DNA of 64,000 nucleotides from Erythroxylum novogranatense (lineage: Eukaryota; Streptophyta; Magnoliopsida; Malpighiales; Erythroxylaceae), in assembly GCA_029891385.1 (NCBI GenBank), contig CM057228.1, forward strand, positions 62,047,023 through 62,111,022, given 5' to 3'. The position numbers and the translations under genes are program-made. The notes under the pieces are model-generated. The model worked only from the letters and a program-made list of their open reading frames with translations. It did not search any database and had not been told where the DNA came from. Below are positions 1 to 12,748 of the stretch, one piece after another (positions within the stretch are counted from its first letter, which is position 1; each line of letters opens with the position of its first letter).

Positions 1-259
1 TGTAGTCTACCTAGAGATACTTAGCATGATTATTTGGTGTCCTTGAATTATGTGGAAATCTAGTGATTAATGGTGGATTAATCGGTTTCAAGGTTTTCAT
101 ATATAGTTAGACTATATGGCATGCATGAGTTGATGAAAATGTTTCATTAGCACATTAATATAAAGGTTTATATACTTGTTATATTGGTGTTGTGAATTGG
201 AAATGACTGGATTGAGAATTAGCCGATTAGATAGCAATTCCAAATGCACAAATGAACAA

Positions 260-433
260 AGTCGACTTATATGTTCATAAATCGACTTGTTTGGTCTGTA
301 TAGACTAATAAGTGGAACTTGCACGATGGTACAAGTCGACTTGTTCATCTACGATTTGCACAAGTCGACTTACACATGCATAAGTGGACTTATCTGAACC
401 ATAAGTCGACTTATACATATACAAGTCGACTTA
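260..433 (+). repeat. AAGTCGACTT palindrome array, copia A leader
   Basis: About seven units with core AGTCGACTT (containing the palindrome GTCGAC) or one-base variants, spaced roughly 15-45 bp apart. The flanks alternate between ATAAGTCGACTTAT-like and ACAAGTCGACTTGT-like, so most units are dyads longer than 10 bp. The same array occupies the matching position in copia B and C. Confidence 0.85.
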
Positions 434-634
434 TATCATCTAGTGGGATGATGGGTGATTTTGGTATAAATTCAATGTGATTGATCAATGCCTTAAATCG
501 AGACCATATAGTCATGGTGACTATGATCCTTGGATGAGATTAGAAAGATGAGACCTAAAATCCCTCACTTAAAATATGAAAACTAACGCCTTCCATTAAT
601 ATGGTAAGAACCGAGTTCTTATAGGGTTGGGTTG

Positions 635-1013
635 TTGAGCTAACCTCAAGCTCACTCTATCTGAATATGTTCAAACCATGAAAATATGATTTTCGGATTA
701 ATGGGTCGGTTTTCCTAAGCGTTGATTTGTTGAGCTAACCTCGAGGTCAATGTGGACGAGGCGAAGTTGGGTAATGTACATCGGATATGCAGCGTATCAA
801 GTGTTGATAACTTGATGTATGTGCATACATCAGCTGTTGATAGTAGCGATCGATAGTTGTGTCTAAGATGTAATTGGTATGTCGATACCTCCGAGACATA
901 AGATGGCTTGTTGAGCTAACCTCGAGGTCATTCTTAATATCGGTCATCGATGATGCAATTGGTATGGTGATACCTACCGATTGACCTAAGGTGACTTGTT
1001 GAGCTAACCTCAA
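635..1013 (+). repeat. Four hairpin units TTGAG-loop-CTCAA, copia A leader
   Basis: Stem TTGAG, loop CTAAC, stem CTCAA or CTCGA at 635-649, 730-744, 911-925 and 999-1013. Each is followed by a related stretch (ggtca or gctca). The spacing and following sequence recur in copia B and C, where stem bases change in pairs. Confidence 0.7.
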
Positions 1014-1203
1014 GGTCATTCTTAGCAATGTCGGATATCAACCCACTAGGTCAATGTGCCATTTTGTTTCATGGATTCATGATGAGGGTTATGGATTTTG
1101 TTGAAACTAGTGGGAGCCATATGTATGTCATTTAAGTCCTTATGAGCATACATTTAATTCTATTCTAACTTTCTTTCTCTCTCTACGTTTAGGTTGATTG
1201 AAG

Positions 1204-2112
1204 ATGTCGACTAGTGTGAATCTTCGCTCACTAATGGACTCAAACAAATTAACCGGACCAAATTTTCTTGATTGGCTGCGAAATCTGAGAATTGTTTTCA
1301 GATCTGAGGATCTAGGATATATCCTTGATTTTCCGCTTCCGGATCCACTTCCTGAAGGAGCTTCTGATGATGATCAGAAGGCATATAATAAGCATCTAAA
1401 AAGCGGTGACATAGCCACGCATTATGCTTGCATCGATGTCACACGAGCTGCGAAGCGCGACGAGTCTATGGATGCTCACACGATAGTGTTTCATTTTAGA
1501 GAGTTGTTTGATGAGCAAGCACGGTCCGAGCGGTTCGAGACCTCAAGGTTGCTCTTTACAACGAAGATGACTCTGGTTCATCTGCGGTGCAATATGCATT
1601 GAAGATGAATGGCTATAATGAGAGGTTGGCCGTCTTAGGTTTTGTGATGGATTACGAGTTAAGTATAGACTTAATTCTTGTTGGTTTGTCGATAGTTATT
1701 CATAGTTTGTGTTGAACTATCGAATGAACCAAATATCCACCACAATTCGAGTGATCAATCTGCTCAAGGCAATGAACAATTTGTCAAGCAAGATAGCAAG
1801 GCGTTGCTATTGGTGGATTCTTTTCCTCTGCTTCGAAGAAGAGAAACAGAAGAAGAAAAAGGCTCAGAAGCCGAAAGGAAGTGCAGCGAAAGGCAAGAAG
1901 AAGACCAAAGAGACTGCACCAAAAGGTACCTGCTTCCATTGCGGTAAGACTGGTCATTGGAGGCGTAACTGCAAAGTTTATCTGGAAGAACTGAAGCAGA
2001 AGAAGGCATCAGCTGCCTCGACTTCTTCAGGTATGTTTGTCATTGAGGTTAATACTGTTTCTGATCATAACATATGGGTATTAGATACCGGTTGTGGCTC
2101 ACACATATGCAA
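1204..2112 (+). pseudogene. Copia A gag and protease remnant
   Basis: Starts at ATG 1204 with MSTSVNLRSL and reads LDWLRNLRIV, a copia gag (UBN2/Retrotran_gag_2 type). The frame is lost near 1590-1700, and a second frame resumes from 1709. That frame has a lysine-rich stretch, an intact CX2CX4HX4C zinc knuckle (CFHCGKTGHWRRNC, about 1930-1971) and a protease active-site motif VLDTGCGSHIC (about 2078-2110). The matching copia C gag stays open across the first break, so the breaks are specific to this copy. It cannot make a full-length polyprotein. Confidence 0.85.
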
Positions 2113-2279
2113 TGATATCACGGGGCCTCGAGGGACGATGGCGACTCATAAAGGAGAAATGGACTGCGTGTTGGCAATGGAGCAAGAGTTGCTGCATTAG
2201 CCGTAGGGACTTATGTTTTGACACTCCCGGTGGGCTTGTACTTAACTTGGATGATTGTTATTTTGTACCGTGTTAACAA

Positions 2280-5072
2280 AGAACATCTGTCATTTCTTGT
2301 TTAAATAGATTGGTTTCCATTTGTCTTTTGGTAACAATGGTTGTTCTATTAGTTCAAATGGAATGCTTTATGGTACTGGTACATTATGCAATGGAATTTA
2401 CATATTAGATATGTCACATCCGGTTATGAATGTCAATGACGCTAAAAGACATAAAAGAGATAATTTAAAATCAACTTACTTATGGCATTATGCGCTTGGC
2501 CATATAAATGAGAGGCGATCGCTAAACTCCACAAGAGTGGAAGTTTAGGGTCATTCGATTATGAATCATATGACACATGTGAATCTTGTTTATTAGGCAA
2601 GATAACTAAGTTACCTTTTAAGGGAAAGGGTGAACAAGCGACTGGATTATTAGACCTAATACATTCAGATGTATGTGGTCCGATGTCCATCCATGCCAGA
2701 AGTGGTTGCCGTTACTTCATTACCTTTATCGATGATTATTCTCGATATGGGTACTGTATCGATGAGATACAAATCGGAGCGTTTGAAAAGTTCAAACAAT
2801 TGAAATGAAGTAGAAAAACAACTTGGTAAAAGTATCAAAACATTACGATCCGATCGTGGTGGTGAATACTTAGACCAAGAGTTTTGGATTATCTCGAGAG
2901 ATAATGGGATTTTATCTCGGTGGACCCTCCTTACACACCACTGGCATAATGGTGTGGCGAAGGAGAAATCGAACCTTGTTGGACATGGTACGATCTATGA
3001 TGGGCTTTACGATTACGAAAATCCTTTTGGGATATGCACTTGAGACATTTGTTTACTTGTTAAGCGAGTTCCATCAAGGCGATTGATGTTACTCCATATG
3101 AGATGTGGACTAACAAGAAACCTTATCTTTCTTATTTGAAAGTATGGGGTTGTCACCTTATGTGAAGCGGACACGGTCGAGATAAGCTTGGAGCAAAATC
3201 GACAAGTGTTTGTTCGTAGGATATCCTAAAGAAACAAGAGGATATCAATTCTACCTTCTTTGAGGAACAAAAGGTGTTTGTTTGATCCATGCTGTCTTTT
3301 AGAAAGAGTTTCTTTTAAAGAGGACGGTGGGAGCAAAGTTGAGCTTGAAGAAGTTCAAGATGCTCGGACGACGCAGATCAATGCTGAACACAGGCGTAAC
3401 TCATACTGAGATGAGGTAATGATTCGACCTTCTACTACACATGAAAGTCGTAGGTCAAGTAGGATCGTTACATTCCGAGAGATATGGATTTCTTGTGAGT
3501 GAACAGAATGACGTATTGCTCATAGAGGATGATGAGCCTACCACCTATGAAGAGGTTACGAAGAGTTGAGTCGAAAATGGCTTCATGCCATGAAACTGAA
3601 ATGGATTCCATGTATGAAAACCAAGTATGGACTTTGGTTGATGCACTGAAGGATAAAACCTATAGGGTGCAAATGGGTTTCAAGAAGAAAACCGACATGG
3701 ATGGTAATGTGCTTACCTATAAAGCAAGGCTTGTGGCAAAGGCTTTCGTCGAAGACAAGGAGTTGACTATGGCGAGACCTTGATCGATGCAATGCTTAAA
3801 TCCATTAGGATACTCTAGCCATTGCCGCTCATTATGATTATGAGATATGGCAAATGGATGTGAAGATAGCTTTCCTGAATGGAAATCTGGCTGAGGAAGT
3901 GTACATGACACAACCTGAGGGCTTCATTTCCACTGATGGCGAAAAGGTATGCAAGCTTCAGAAATCCATTTATGGATTGAAGTAAGCATCCAGGAGTTGG
4001 AATATCCGTTTTGATGAGACAATCAAAGAGTTTGGTTTCTCACAAAATCCGGATGAACAACGTGTGTACAAGAAGGTTAATGGAGCTGCGATCGTATTCC
4101 TTGTATTATATGTAGATGACATATTGTTGCTAGGAAGCGATGTCTCAATCTTGCAATCGGTAAAAATTTGGTTGTCGAACAATTTGCCATGAAATACCTT
4201 GGAGAAGCAACTTATATCACAGGGATAAAGATTTATAGAGATAGATCGAAGAGGTTGCTTGGTCTTTCACGGTCAGCGTACATAGACAAGGTGCTAAAGA
4301 GGTTTAGCATGGAGCAATCCAGAGAGGTTTCTTTCCATTACTCATGGGATAACACTCTCGAAGTCCATGTGTCCTCGGACACGAGGATGAGAGGATGCGT
4401 ATGAATATGATCCGTGTCGTCTGCGATAGGATCTATTATATACGTAATGCTATATACGAGACCCGATGTATCATATGCTCTAAGTGTTCTGAGCGAGATA
4501 CCAATCGGATCTGGTGAGGTCCTTTGGGTGGTATCGAGAATATCTAAAGTACTTGCGAAGAACTAAGGATGTTTTCTTGATATATGGAGATGGAAGTCTC
4601 AGTGGCGAGCATCTGATGCGATTTTCAATCGATAAGGGCGACTCAGTCCCAATCAGGTTATGTTTTCACACTAAATGGCGGAGCGATCGGTTGGAAGAGT
4701 TCCAAGCAGAGCCATTGCGATTCAACGACCAAGCGAGTACATTGCCGCATCGGACCACAATGAAAGGCGGTTTGGATCGAAGTTCATTTCGAACTTGGTG
4801 TGGTTCTAGTCGTGATGGACCCATCTGATTGTATTGTGACAACACTTTGGGGCTATTCTTGCGAGCAAAGGAGCCAAGGTCTCATCGTGATCCAAACACG
4901 TACTCCGCCGATACCATTTGATTCGGAGATCATTGCTCGGTGATGTCACGATAGAGAGAATTCCCACATAGCAGAATATTGTTGATCCGTTGACAAAGTC
5001 GTTGCCACAGAAGAATTTTGATTCTCATGTACTCGCTTATGGTATTAGATACCAAGGCGATTGGCTTTAGGT
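2280..5072 (+). pseudogene. Copia A pol remnant (integrase, RT, RNase H)
   Basis: Fragments in order: GAG-pre-integrase (LWHYALGHINERR, about 2480; CESCLLGKI, about 2580), integrase core remnants (HSDVCGPMSIH, about 2665; RSDRGGEYLDQ, about 2850), reverse transcriptase (VYMTQPEGFIS, about 3900; YVDDILLLG, about 4110) and RNase H ending LAYGIRYQGDWL near 5068. Each block lies in a different frame and is separated by 1-2 base indels and occasional stops. The YVDD catalytic motif itself is intact. It is a dead copy. The same order in copia C shows how the blocks once joined. Confidence 0.85.
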
Positions 5073-5073
5073 C

Positions 5074-5083
5074 AGTGGGAGAT
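5074..5083 (+). other. Polypurine tract of copia A
   Basis: A purine-rich run (cagtgggaga) immediately before the 3' LTR start TGTTAGAG. Copia B and C have the equivalent aagtgggaga. It is the expected plus-strand primer site. Confidence 0.7.
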
Positions 5084-6915
5084 TGTTAGAGTAGTGCCTA
5101 AAGGCAATCCCTTTAGCGCATTTTGTTCATAGTCATATCGGACTTTATGAATAAATAAAGCAAGGCATATTTCATTTATTTGATATTCATTTTATTATGA
5201 ATTGATAATGATCTTTAATCAAATTAATGAAGTCCACGATACATGACATAGCATGAAGGAAATTATGATGTGATCATACTATTGAGATTCCTATCATGTG
5301 TAATTATGTCGATATCTAAATTATCCTAGTCATAGGATTAATGAGGCTGGACATCGTTAATCCGGATAGACTAGCACATGTCAAACTCCTTGATTGGATC
5401 AGCGGTGGATCTCGAGCGTAAATGTTGAGATATTTAGATTTGACATGTGGATGCTTGCTAGTGGTAGTAAGTACATTGGATGACTGCTATGAGATCATCA
5501 CATGGATGTCCTATACAAATGTCGTTGATAATCTCATCATAGTAATGGTGCAAGTATCCTTAGACTTGAGGTACTCGAGGATATCTTGAGTCTTGATTAC
5601 ATACTTTGACTCCATTCCTTGTTGCCTTTCAGAGGTCGCTCATAGGGTGGTGATTGGAGTGCGACTTGAGGTATTGAAGGTAATTGAGTTGCCAATAGAG
5701 GATTCACCACTTACATTATAGCGGAAGAGATACCCGTAGCCTCTTATCGGGATCATTACTTTGAAGTCTCTGGGCGGAGCATACATATGTCATGAAGATG
5801 GTCTTCATGGACATATAAAGTAATGAGTCTAGGGCGAGGCGATTACACTTGGACTAGATTTGATCGATCGGTCTAGTAAGAGTTGACACATTGCCCATAC
5901 TCGAACCAAGTGGGGTATAGCATGGTGAAAGGACGAATTACACGGTAATTGTCTATGGAAGGGTTAGTGATATGGTTTCATTAGTCAAACCAATTACTTT
6001 CCGGTCAATTGGGGGTCGTGATGTGTTGCTAGATACCGCTCATGACTTGTTTGATTAAGTGTTAATCTAAGTGGCCAACATGGGAACCTAATGGGTCACA
6101 CGATAAGAGTGACTCGGAGAATCTGTAAAATAGTTTCAGACAGAGATCCGATATCTGGAGAGAAATAGGATTAAATGGATCCCGATGAGATTGGGATATG
6201 TCCCGATGAGATCGCGACATCGACATTGCTGAAAAGGGTCTCCGGTGATTTTTTCGCCGGTGGGGCAGCAGGCAGTAGGGACCGACCCAGTTTGGTGGAC
6301 CACTTCAGCAATTATATATATTAATTAATTAAGTAAATAATTAATTAATTATATATATATATATATGCATTTCGGTGGAACCAAAATGGTGGAGAAGAAG
6401 TTGGTTTGAAAAGTCAAACCTAATCATCATTTAGCATTTTAAGGCATTTTATGCCTCCTACGTGGATGAGCATCCACCAAGCCCTTTTATATGTATTTTA
6501 AGTGTTAAATAAACATATAAGAAGGCATTGGAAGGAGGCTTGTACGTAGGTTGAAGGAGAAGAGTCGAAAGCTTAAGAGTTAAGCTTGAAAAAATTTGTT
6601 TTTCATCTTCTTCCTATCATCCATTCAAGATTGCTTCTACTTCTCCAAGGCTCCACCAAGATCATCTCACTTGCTCTCCAAGGCTAAGGTAAGAGCTAGC
6701 ACTCTTTTCTTTAGTCTAGCTATTCCCGGGTCAAAAGAGTTTGTCCCGGTTAGGTTTTCAAACCTCTGCGTGGATCTGTTAGAGGCGGTCTCCTTTAGTC
6801 GTTATGGTTTGATTGTTTGTACTTACACATGGATCACGGCTTTGGGAATATCCGGGACTCAAAATTTTAAATTCCGCCTTTGTGGGCATGTGATGCCTAC
6901 CGGGATTTTCCTACA
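5084..6915 (+). repeat. 3' LTR of copia A (1832 bp)
   Basis: Starts TGTTAGAGTAGTGCC after the polypurine tract and ends GGGATTTTCCTACA. It aligns along its length with the copia C LTR (61148-63007) and, beyond the first bases, with the copia B LTRs. It contains GAATAAATAAAG about 65 bp in, an AT-repeat patch near 6320-6365, and a splice-donor-like AAGGTAAGAGCTAGC near 6688. The 123-codon frame at 6596-6967 is LTR sequence read by chance. Confidence 0.9.
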
Positions 6916-6916
6916 A

Positions 6917-7702
6917 GTTTTTCCTTCTAGATCTCTCATTTTACTTTATATGGTGATTAACACATAAGATCTCATCTCGGTGTTAAGACTTGATGGATAG
7001 CTAGTCCATCAAACTACTAGCCTTGATTTAATCACCAAATCTCCTCAAAACATCTAGAAGAGATGATAACACTATAAACTCTTTATTTGAGAGAATGTTC
7101 ACGATACATGTTTCAATTAATAATTCCAACATGCGGAACCTTTGGATTAATACTCTGTAAAAATCCATTCCGATCATATCAAAATTATAATGAAACATAT
7201 ATGAGTTCACCACTCATCAATATTATGGTTCATAATAGCGAATGCTTAAGTTGTATGTTTAAGATTAAAGTAACGGCCCACTTTATTCTTGAAAACATAC
7301 TTGATTCAATTCATTTAATAGTGCCATTATCGATAGTCAACTACTATCATGATATGAAACTCATCATTCCTTTGAAGTAAACTCCTTTACTTATATGGAG
7401 ATAAATCGCAACACTACAGTCTAAACCATAATCAAGCGACCAACTTGATTATTCAACTGTGAATCAATTAATTCATATTCTAATAACATATATGTTTCCC
7501 ATACATCTCTATGCATATATATATTACTTACAAAAGAATCTTGGTACCTTATGACCAGATATATAATGCTCATACAGATAAAACCAAACTCTTTTGTTTT
7601 ATTAATAATAAATATTTTCATTACAAAACTGTAACTGAAGAAGGTAATGTTATATGTAAATACACTTACTTTCCAGGGCACAATATTTACATAACTCCAA
7701 CA
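6917..7702 (-). repeat. LTR-R copy 1
   Basis: About 786 bp, closely similar to 15587-16372. On the minus strand it starts TGTTGGAGTTATG and ends in a sequence that, in copy 2, finishes CCAACA. That gives TGTTGG...CCAACA ends, typical of an LTR. The outermost bases on the left are missing where copia A abuts it. It reads like an LTR of a minus-strand element. A gag fragment lies directly against its right-hand (5' on minus) end. No long reading frame. Confidence 0.6.
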
Positions 7703-8229
7703 TTGAGCTCATAGTCCAACTTAAATTGCTGAAAGGAAGAGTTTACGCTATTGATGATCATAATCATCTACGTATCTGCATCCATGTCTGCCCCAAACAT
7801 CTCAGCCTCAGTGACCACAGAGATTACCTTCATCATGTAATCCCGCACTAGTTCACCAGATTTTTTTCTGAGATTATGAAAGGTTTGGATAGCTTTTACT
7901 CTTGCAGACCTAGTCCTCACACCAAACATCTCATGTATGCGATGGACCATAGCACTAGTAATTTTCATACAAGTAATTTGTTTTTGCAACATACCGCTGA
8001 CAGAAGCTAGGATATAACACTTAGTAGTCTTGTCAACATTCTGCCAGCGCTCATGTTGCTGGACTATCTCAGGAGTTGAATCTCCACCCAGAGGTGTAGG
8101 CTCATTTTTAGTTAAAACCTATTAAATACGTTCATATTGAAGAACAATGTCAAGGTTACGTCTCCATTCATTAAAATTCTCTCCATTTTCCAATTTGTTA
8201 TTTGACAAGAGCAAAGTGAGTGGATTCAT
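7703..8229 (-). pseudogene. Copia-type gag fragment 1
   Basis: On the minus strand a start at 8229 reads MNPLTLLLSNNKL then NFNEWRRNLDIVLQYE, the N-terminal motif of plant copia gag (DUF4219/UBN2). After stops near 8120 it continues as WQNVDKTTKCYIL, MLQKQITCMKI and LVRDYMMKVI, to SSFQQFKLDYELN. The protein breaks off there, exactly at LTR-R. No zinc knuckle and no pol follow. It is a truncated, non-functional gag or the remains of a gag-only non-autonomous element. Confidence 0.7.
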
Positions 8230-9642
8230 TTTATGGTTGATTATGTCTAAAGATATAAATTATTAAAACATGAATATACTAGTCAATAAAATTGGAACTT
8301 AGTATAAAATCATGACGCATGTATGCATGATGATAGATTTAACAAAACTTAAAAACAATTAAATCTTTATACAACAGTTATTTTTCTTATCTATAATATA
8401 CTAAGTGAGGGTGGGCCCTCTTATCCATTAAAAGAAAAATTGGGACCTCCTGCTAAAAAAGTTACCAACCATCTTCATGGTTATCTTTTAAAGAAGCGTC
8501 TTAATTTGGTCCATACTTTTACCAACAGACCTACGTTGGGCAAGTTATTGATAAAATATGTTGAGTGTTTAACCATTTGATTCATTCACTAATGGTACTT
8601 GCAAATCATGCCTCAGTGGGAGCTCACATTAATGAAACTTAGATCATGCAAGACCTAAGATTCATGCCCTTCAGTGTGGAGTAACACTTCTCCACATGCA
8701 AATGGACCATCATTTGGAGACCGTGGACTCTCACATGAGCATCCTCTCCCACTCAATCTTTTTGGGCTTTAAGTTTTAATTACCTTCTTGTCTAGATGCA
8801 ATTATTATCCATCCTATATCGTTTCATTATATATCTCATACATAATGAATATATGGCAAAGCCTAGGGTTCACAATTTTCTAAATGGCATGCAATCACAT
8901 AATATCACATATTATTTGCATTCATTTATCCATTCATCATATGAAATAATAAGCCACATTTGATTGTCCATCCTAGAAACATTAAAAAAATTACAAGGTT
9001 TTTAGGCAAATATTCTTTTTGGACTTAGATCTTTTGCTTCAAACTCTTCGCTCACATGACTCAGTCCAATCGGTAAAAAGTATGAAATGGCTTTACTTTT
9101 CAACACAAATTTTGATTTTCATAAAACCGAATTTTTGTCCATAAGAAAACAAAAACTTGCATTTGTTTTTCACCAAAACCGAAACTTATGAATATTACAT
9201 AAAAATTCCAGCACTTGTAAAAAATGAAATTTTGTTACCAAAAAGTTCATACAACTAAAAATTTGTTAAAAGAAAATTCCAGCACATTTGCTTTCTAAAA
9301 ACCGAAAAATAGCCAAGACACATAACCATAACCGAAACTTTACCTCTTCCTTTCTTCAATTCATGGCTTCTTCATCTTCATCATTACAGGATTTTGTACA
9401 TTACATAATTAAAGTAAACATAAAAATAAAACCAAGGAGGAAACATGGTGATGATAGACCACCCTCCTTGTTACAAACTAAATGAAGAAATCTTACAAGG
9501 TAACTTTAGAATCTATGGACAACCAAAAGAGCAATACATACACCATATATATTTCTATCACATAAAAATATGCAGCATACAAAAATAATTGCCAACCTAT
9601 GCATCACATATATAGGAACCGAAATCATGCATAAGAAAATTG
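8230..9642 (-). other. Leader of gag-only element 1
   Basis: About 1.4 kb between the gag start and the primer site at 9643-9654. AT-rich, with several accgaaa motifs (around 9120-9340) that recur in the leader of the second gag element near 18100. No coding sequence recognised. The 65-codon plus-strand frame at 9288-9485 is low-complexity. Confidence 0.45.
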
Positions 9643-9654
9643 TCTCTGATGCCA
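9643..9654 (-). other. Primer-binding site of gag-only element 1
   Basis: The minus strand reads TGGCATCAGAGA next to the LTR-like end CCAACA. This is one or two changes from the tRNA-Met primer site TGGTATCAGAGC used by the other copia elements here. Confidence 0.55.
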
Positions 9655-9657
9655 ATT

Positions 9658-10964
9658 GTTGGATCGGAGAAAGAAAACATGTCCTATTTGGAGAAACGAT
9701 AGATTTCAAAACTTTTTAGAAATCTAAATTGCAACATAAGCAATATATCCAAATCATCATGTCAATCTATACATGATATGGTATAAGGATAATAATAAAC
9801 ATAAACAAGATAGAGATTATATTATCGACTCCTTTACTACAGCTTTAACTCCTCGCTGCGCTATCCTAACCTCAGCAATATATCCTCTCCTAAGTGATGC
9901 ATCCTCTTCTTCTTTTATTATTTCCTCTTCTATATATTGTATCCCCGACCAATCCAATCTATCACTTGTTCTTCTTGAACAACTTAGTTAACAAGATCCT
10001 TTGGCGAGAAAGGAGAAGAAAACTTTGGAGGAAATTTTTCTCAAAAGAAAGAAGACCAATAATGAGATACTCTCATGCAATTTTTGATTTTTTTCATGCA
10101 AAATAGGAGAGAGAGTGATAAAAATGTAAGAACCCCTTCTTACTCCCTCACACTTTCGGTTAACAACAAAGGAAAGAAGAGTTTTCCAACCAATGCATCA
10201 TTTCTTCATTTAATCAATCGTAAAGAAACCATTAAATGAGACTCTTCTCATTTGTCTTTAAGATAACTATATGAAAAGTCTATTAACCTAAATGAGACCT
10301 ATCAATTTCATTTTTGATGATGAAAGAAGGAAGATGATCCATCCAATGTACATCTTTCTTCTTTAATCTAGTGAATGCTAATAGGTTACATGCTTTCATT
10401 AAAAGATAACCATTAAACCATTTAATGGTAACTTCATAACTCCATTTAATGATGATAAACCATAATAAAAACCATCTTTATTTAGCAATTTAATGTTAAA
10501 TGGGCAGCTGCACATTTAGCCTTAATGAAAAATGATATTGGACTTTACTTTTTTAAAAATTTTGATTTAATTTAATTAATCCAAAGTCTAACACATTTCT
10601 AAATGTACATTTGGGGTCCTAATTAACCATTAATTAGTGTAAGCCCAACATTCAATTATGGGCTTCTAAAACCTCCATTTATATTTCTTACTTTGCTTGA
10701 TAACCTTCCTTGAAGCCAAGTGGAGAATCTTATTAGACTTAGATAATTCAAGTTCCAATAAGCCTAGAATTAATTTAATCTCATTAGAATAAATTCTAGA
10801 TTATTAACTAAATGTCATTCCTCTAATGACAATTAGTTGAACTTTTGAATTACTAAATATTATGAGAACACATATTTCAAATAATATGTCCAATTTCAAA
10901 CCCTATCGTGGACCTTATTATAGCCATCTGCACAATAAAAGATAAAATTACCATTTTGCCCTTA
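9658..10964 (-). repeat. Probable 5' LTR region of gag-only element 1
   Basis: On plus it starts TGTTGGATCGGAG three bases beyond the primer site, the position expected for the end of a minus-strand 5' LTR. The other LTR boundary is not clear, and no second copy lies in the window. It is AT-rich and non-coding. The small frames at 9773-10106 have no recognisable domain. Confidence 0.4.
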
Positions 10965-11004
10965 TGTTGGTTTTTCCTTCTAGATCTCCCGTTTTACTTT
11001 ATAT
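10965..11004 (-). repeat. LTR-R copy 2, left tip
   Basis: TGTTGGTTTTTCCTTC and following bases match 6917-6947, the left part of LTR-R copy 1. The match stops at ACTTTATAT (10996-11004). The LTR resumes after the same nine bases at 15578-15586, so this is the left tip of a single LTR split by an insertion. Confidence 0.65.
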
Positions 11005-12340
11005 TGGCCCCTAAAATTTTTTCTTGATTGACAAGCATGATTAGATTAATTTTAGGGTCTTGCTAGATTAATTTATGTTGGAGTTAATTAGCATACTAAT
11101 GTGAGTAGGATTTTATGACATAGGTAAATTGAATTAAAGTTTAAGGTGGTAACTTTGCATGAGGGACATTTTTGGAAGATCACTTAAGTGGGAAAGACAT
11201 AAGCATAAAAGGAAGGGAAAAGGGACATTTTGCACTCATTAAGAACATAAGAGTAAGAGGAAAACTAGTTGGCTTGTGTTAGAAAAGAGAGAAAACGAAA
11301 TTGAACAAAGAAAGAGAAGAGAGTGTTGTGGGTTGAGAGAAAAAAGAGAGTTTAGCTAGGTTTTAATTTTTCTTAGCCTTTAAGAGGAATTTTGGGGTTG
11401 CGCAAGAAGGGAAAAAGGAAGAGAAAGGTTAAATCTTCCATTAGAGCCAAGAAACTCATTATTTGGTGAAGATTCAAGGTAAGTTTATGCTTTAATATTT
11501 GGATTTTTGGAAGGGATTTAGTCCAAAGAGCTTAGGAAATGCATGGGTATAAGTATTCTATGACCAATTTTATGCATAGGTTTCTTTGGATTTTCCAATT
11601 GGAATTCATTTTGAATGGGATTTTGTCAAGGTTAAGGGAGGCAAGAGAGGCAACAAGAGCAAAAGGAGAGACATCCTTGAGCAAGTTTTTAAGCAAGGAA
11701 ATTAAGGTGGGTGACATTTTTATAATTGAGTTAATAAGCCATTAAAATTTCTTTCAAATAAACGAAATTAAATGATTTCCAACTACCTTGAAAATATGCA
11801 TTTATTGTTCTTTAAAATGCTTTGAGAATGTGCCACATGTTTTTATATGTGAATTTTGTGAATGAATTATGAATTGATATGAGAATGAGTTCGAATTGCT
11901 TCATAATTGTTGTATTTGTTGCTTTTGAATGATTTGGGAAATGGTTATATAATTGGTATAGGATTTTGGTTGATGAAGTGTGAAATGATGATGGAATTGC
12001 ATATGAAATATTTCATACTTATGAAAGGCAAAGTTTTCAAAATATGCCATTTGGGCAATTGGTTTTCAAAGCATGAATAACATGTTATGTGGGTTTTGGT
12101 GGTTTGTTCTATCTATCAAGTGTACTTTGACTAAAAAGCTTCTCCCGTCTACCCATTAGTAGCATGGAGCTCTTTCATGGACTCCCATAAGTTCACGGCT
12201 ATGCAATTTGTGGAATTGTGATAGTATGTTATGTTCATGGCTACACAGGACCCTTATGGGAAATGTGTAGTACGTTATGTTCCGGAACCAACTAAACCAT
12301 TCTGATGTGCTTAATTGATTATGATTATTGGCAAGTTTGA

Positions 12341-12748
12341 TGGATGCATGACTTATGTGAGTTGTGAATTGGTTTGATAAGTTGAGAATTTTTTTTCATG
12401 ATTCAATGAGAATTTACTATTATCATGAAGGTTTTAAATGATTTTTGCTTATTACTGATAATAAAACTGTTACCCACGAGCTTTAAGCTCACCCCCTTAC
12501 TTCCCACCTTCAGGCGATAAGCAAAATATCAAGTGATCGAGTCTAGAGTCAAGACATCACTCCAGTTTGCATATTTTGTTTTTGAAGCTAGATTATATTA
12601 AAAAAAACAAGGCTTTCGTTGCATTTTGAGCGATTCTAGTTTATGTAAACTTTGTATTTTTGGTTTATGATGTATTATGGCTTGAAATGCCCACTAAAGC
12701 ATTGTAAAACTCTTATCTTTTGATGTAATAGAATATATATACATACCA
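12341..12748 (+). repeat. Direct repeat X, copy 1
   Basis: About 400 bp, repeated at 13479-13878 with small differences. It begins at gatggatgcatgacttatg and ends at aatatatatacat. Its CCCACGAGCTTTAAGCTCACC block resembles the LTR interior of plant Ty3/gypsy elements. A 730-bp LTR-like piece separates the two copies. Confidence 0.75.

Larger units (their letters stand above)
1..1203 (+). other. Copia A leader, 3' part
   Basis: Non-coding leader between the 5' LTR (outside the window) and gag. It aligns by eye with the leaders of copia B (33.4-35.5 kb) and copia C (55.1-57.2 kb). It holds an array of AAGTCGACTT-type palindromes and four copies of a short hairpin unit, listed separately. The small reading frames here do not match any protein I recognise. 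Confidence 0.75.
1..6915 (+). mobile_element. Ty1/copia element A, 5' end outside window
   Basis: A decayed Ty1/copia retrotransposon in the order leader, gag, protease, integrase, reverse transcriptase, RNase H, 3' LTR. Its first bases match the leader of copia C at about 56001, so the 5' LTR and primer site lie left of the window. Coding blocks are broken by many small indels but can be followed through all domains. The element ends at the LTR terminus CCTACA (6915) and abuts the left end of another LTR (LTR-R), into which it appears to have inserted. No target duplication can be tested because the left end is missing. It belongs to the same family as copia B and C. Confidence 0.9.

Noticed and set aside
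260..433. Evenly spaced palindromes, considered as a CRISPR-like array
   Set aside because: Units and spacers are irregular in length, they lie in a retrotransposon leader of a plant, and there are no cas genes.
6596..6967. 123-codon plus frame with a hydrophobic start
   Set aside because: It lies in the copia A LTR; the equivalents in copia B and C LTRs are not open.
11539..11745. Small overlapping plus and minus frames
   Set aside because: No recognisable motif; they lie in LTR-like non-coding sequence.
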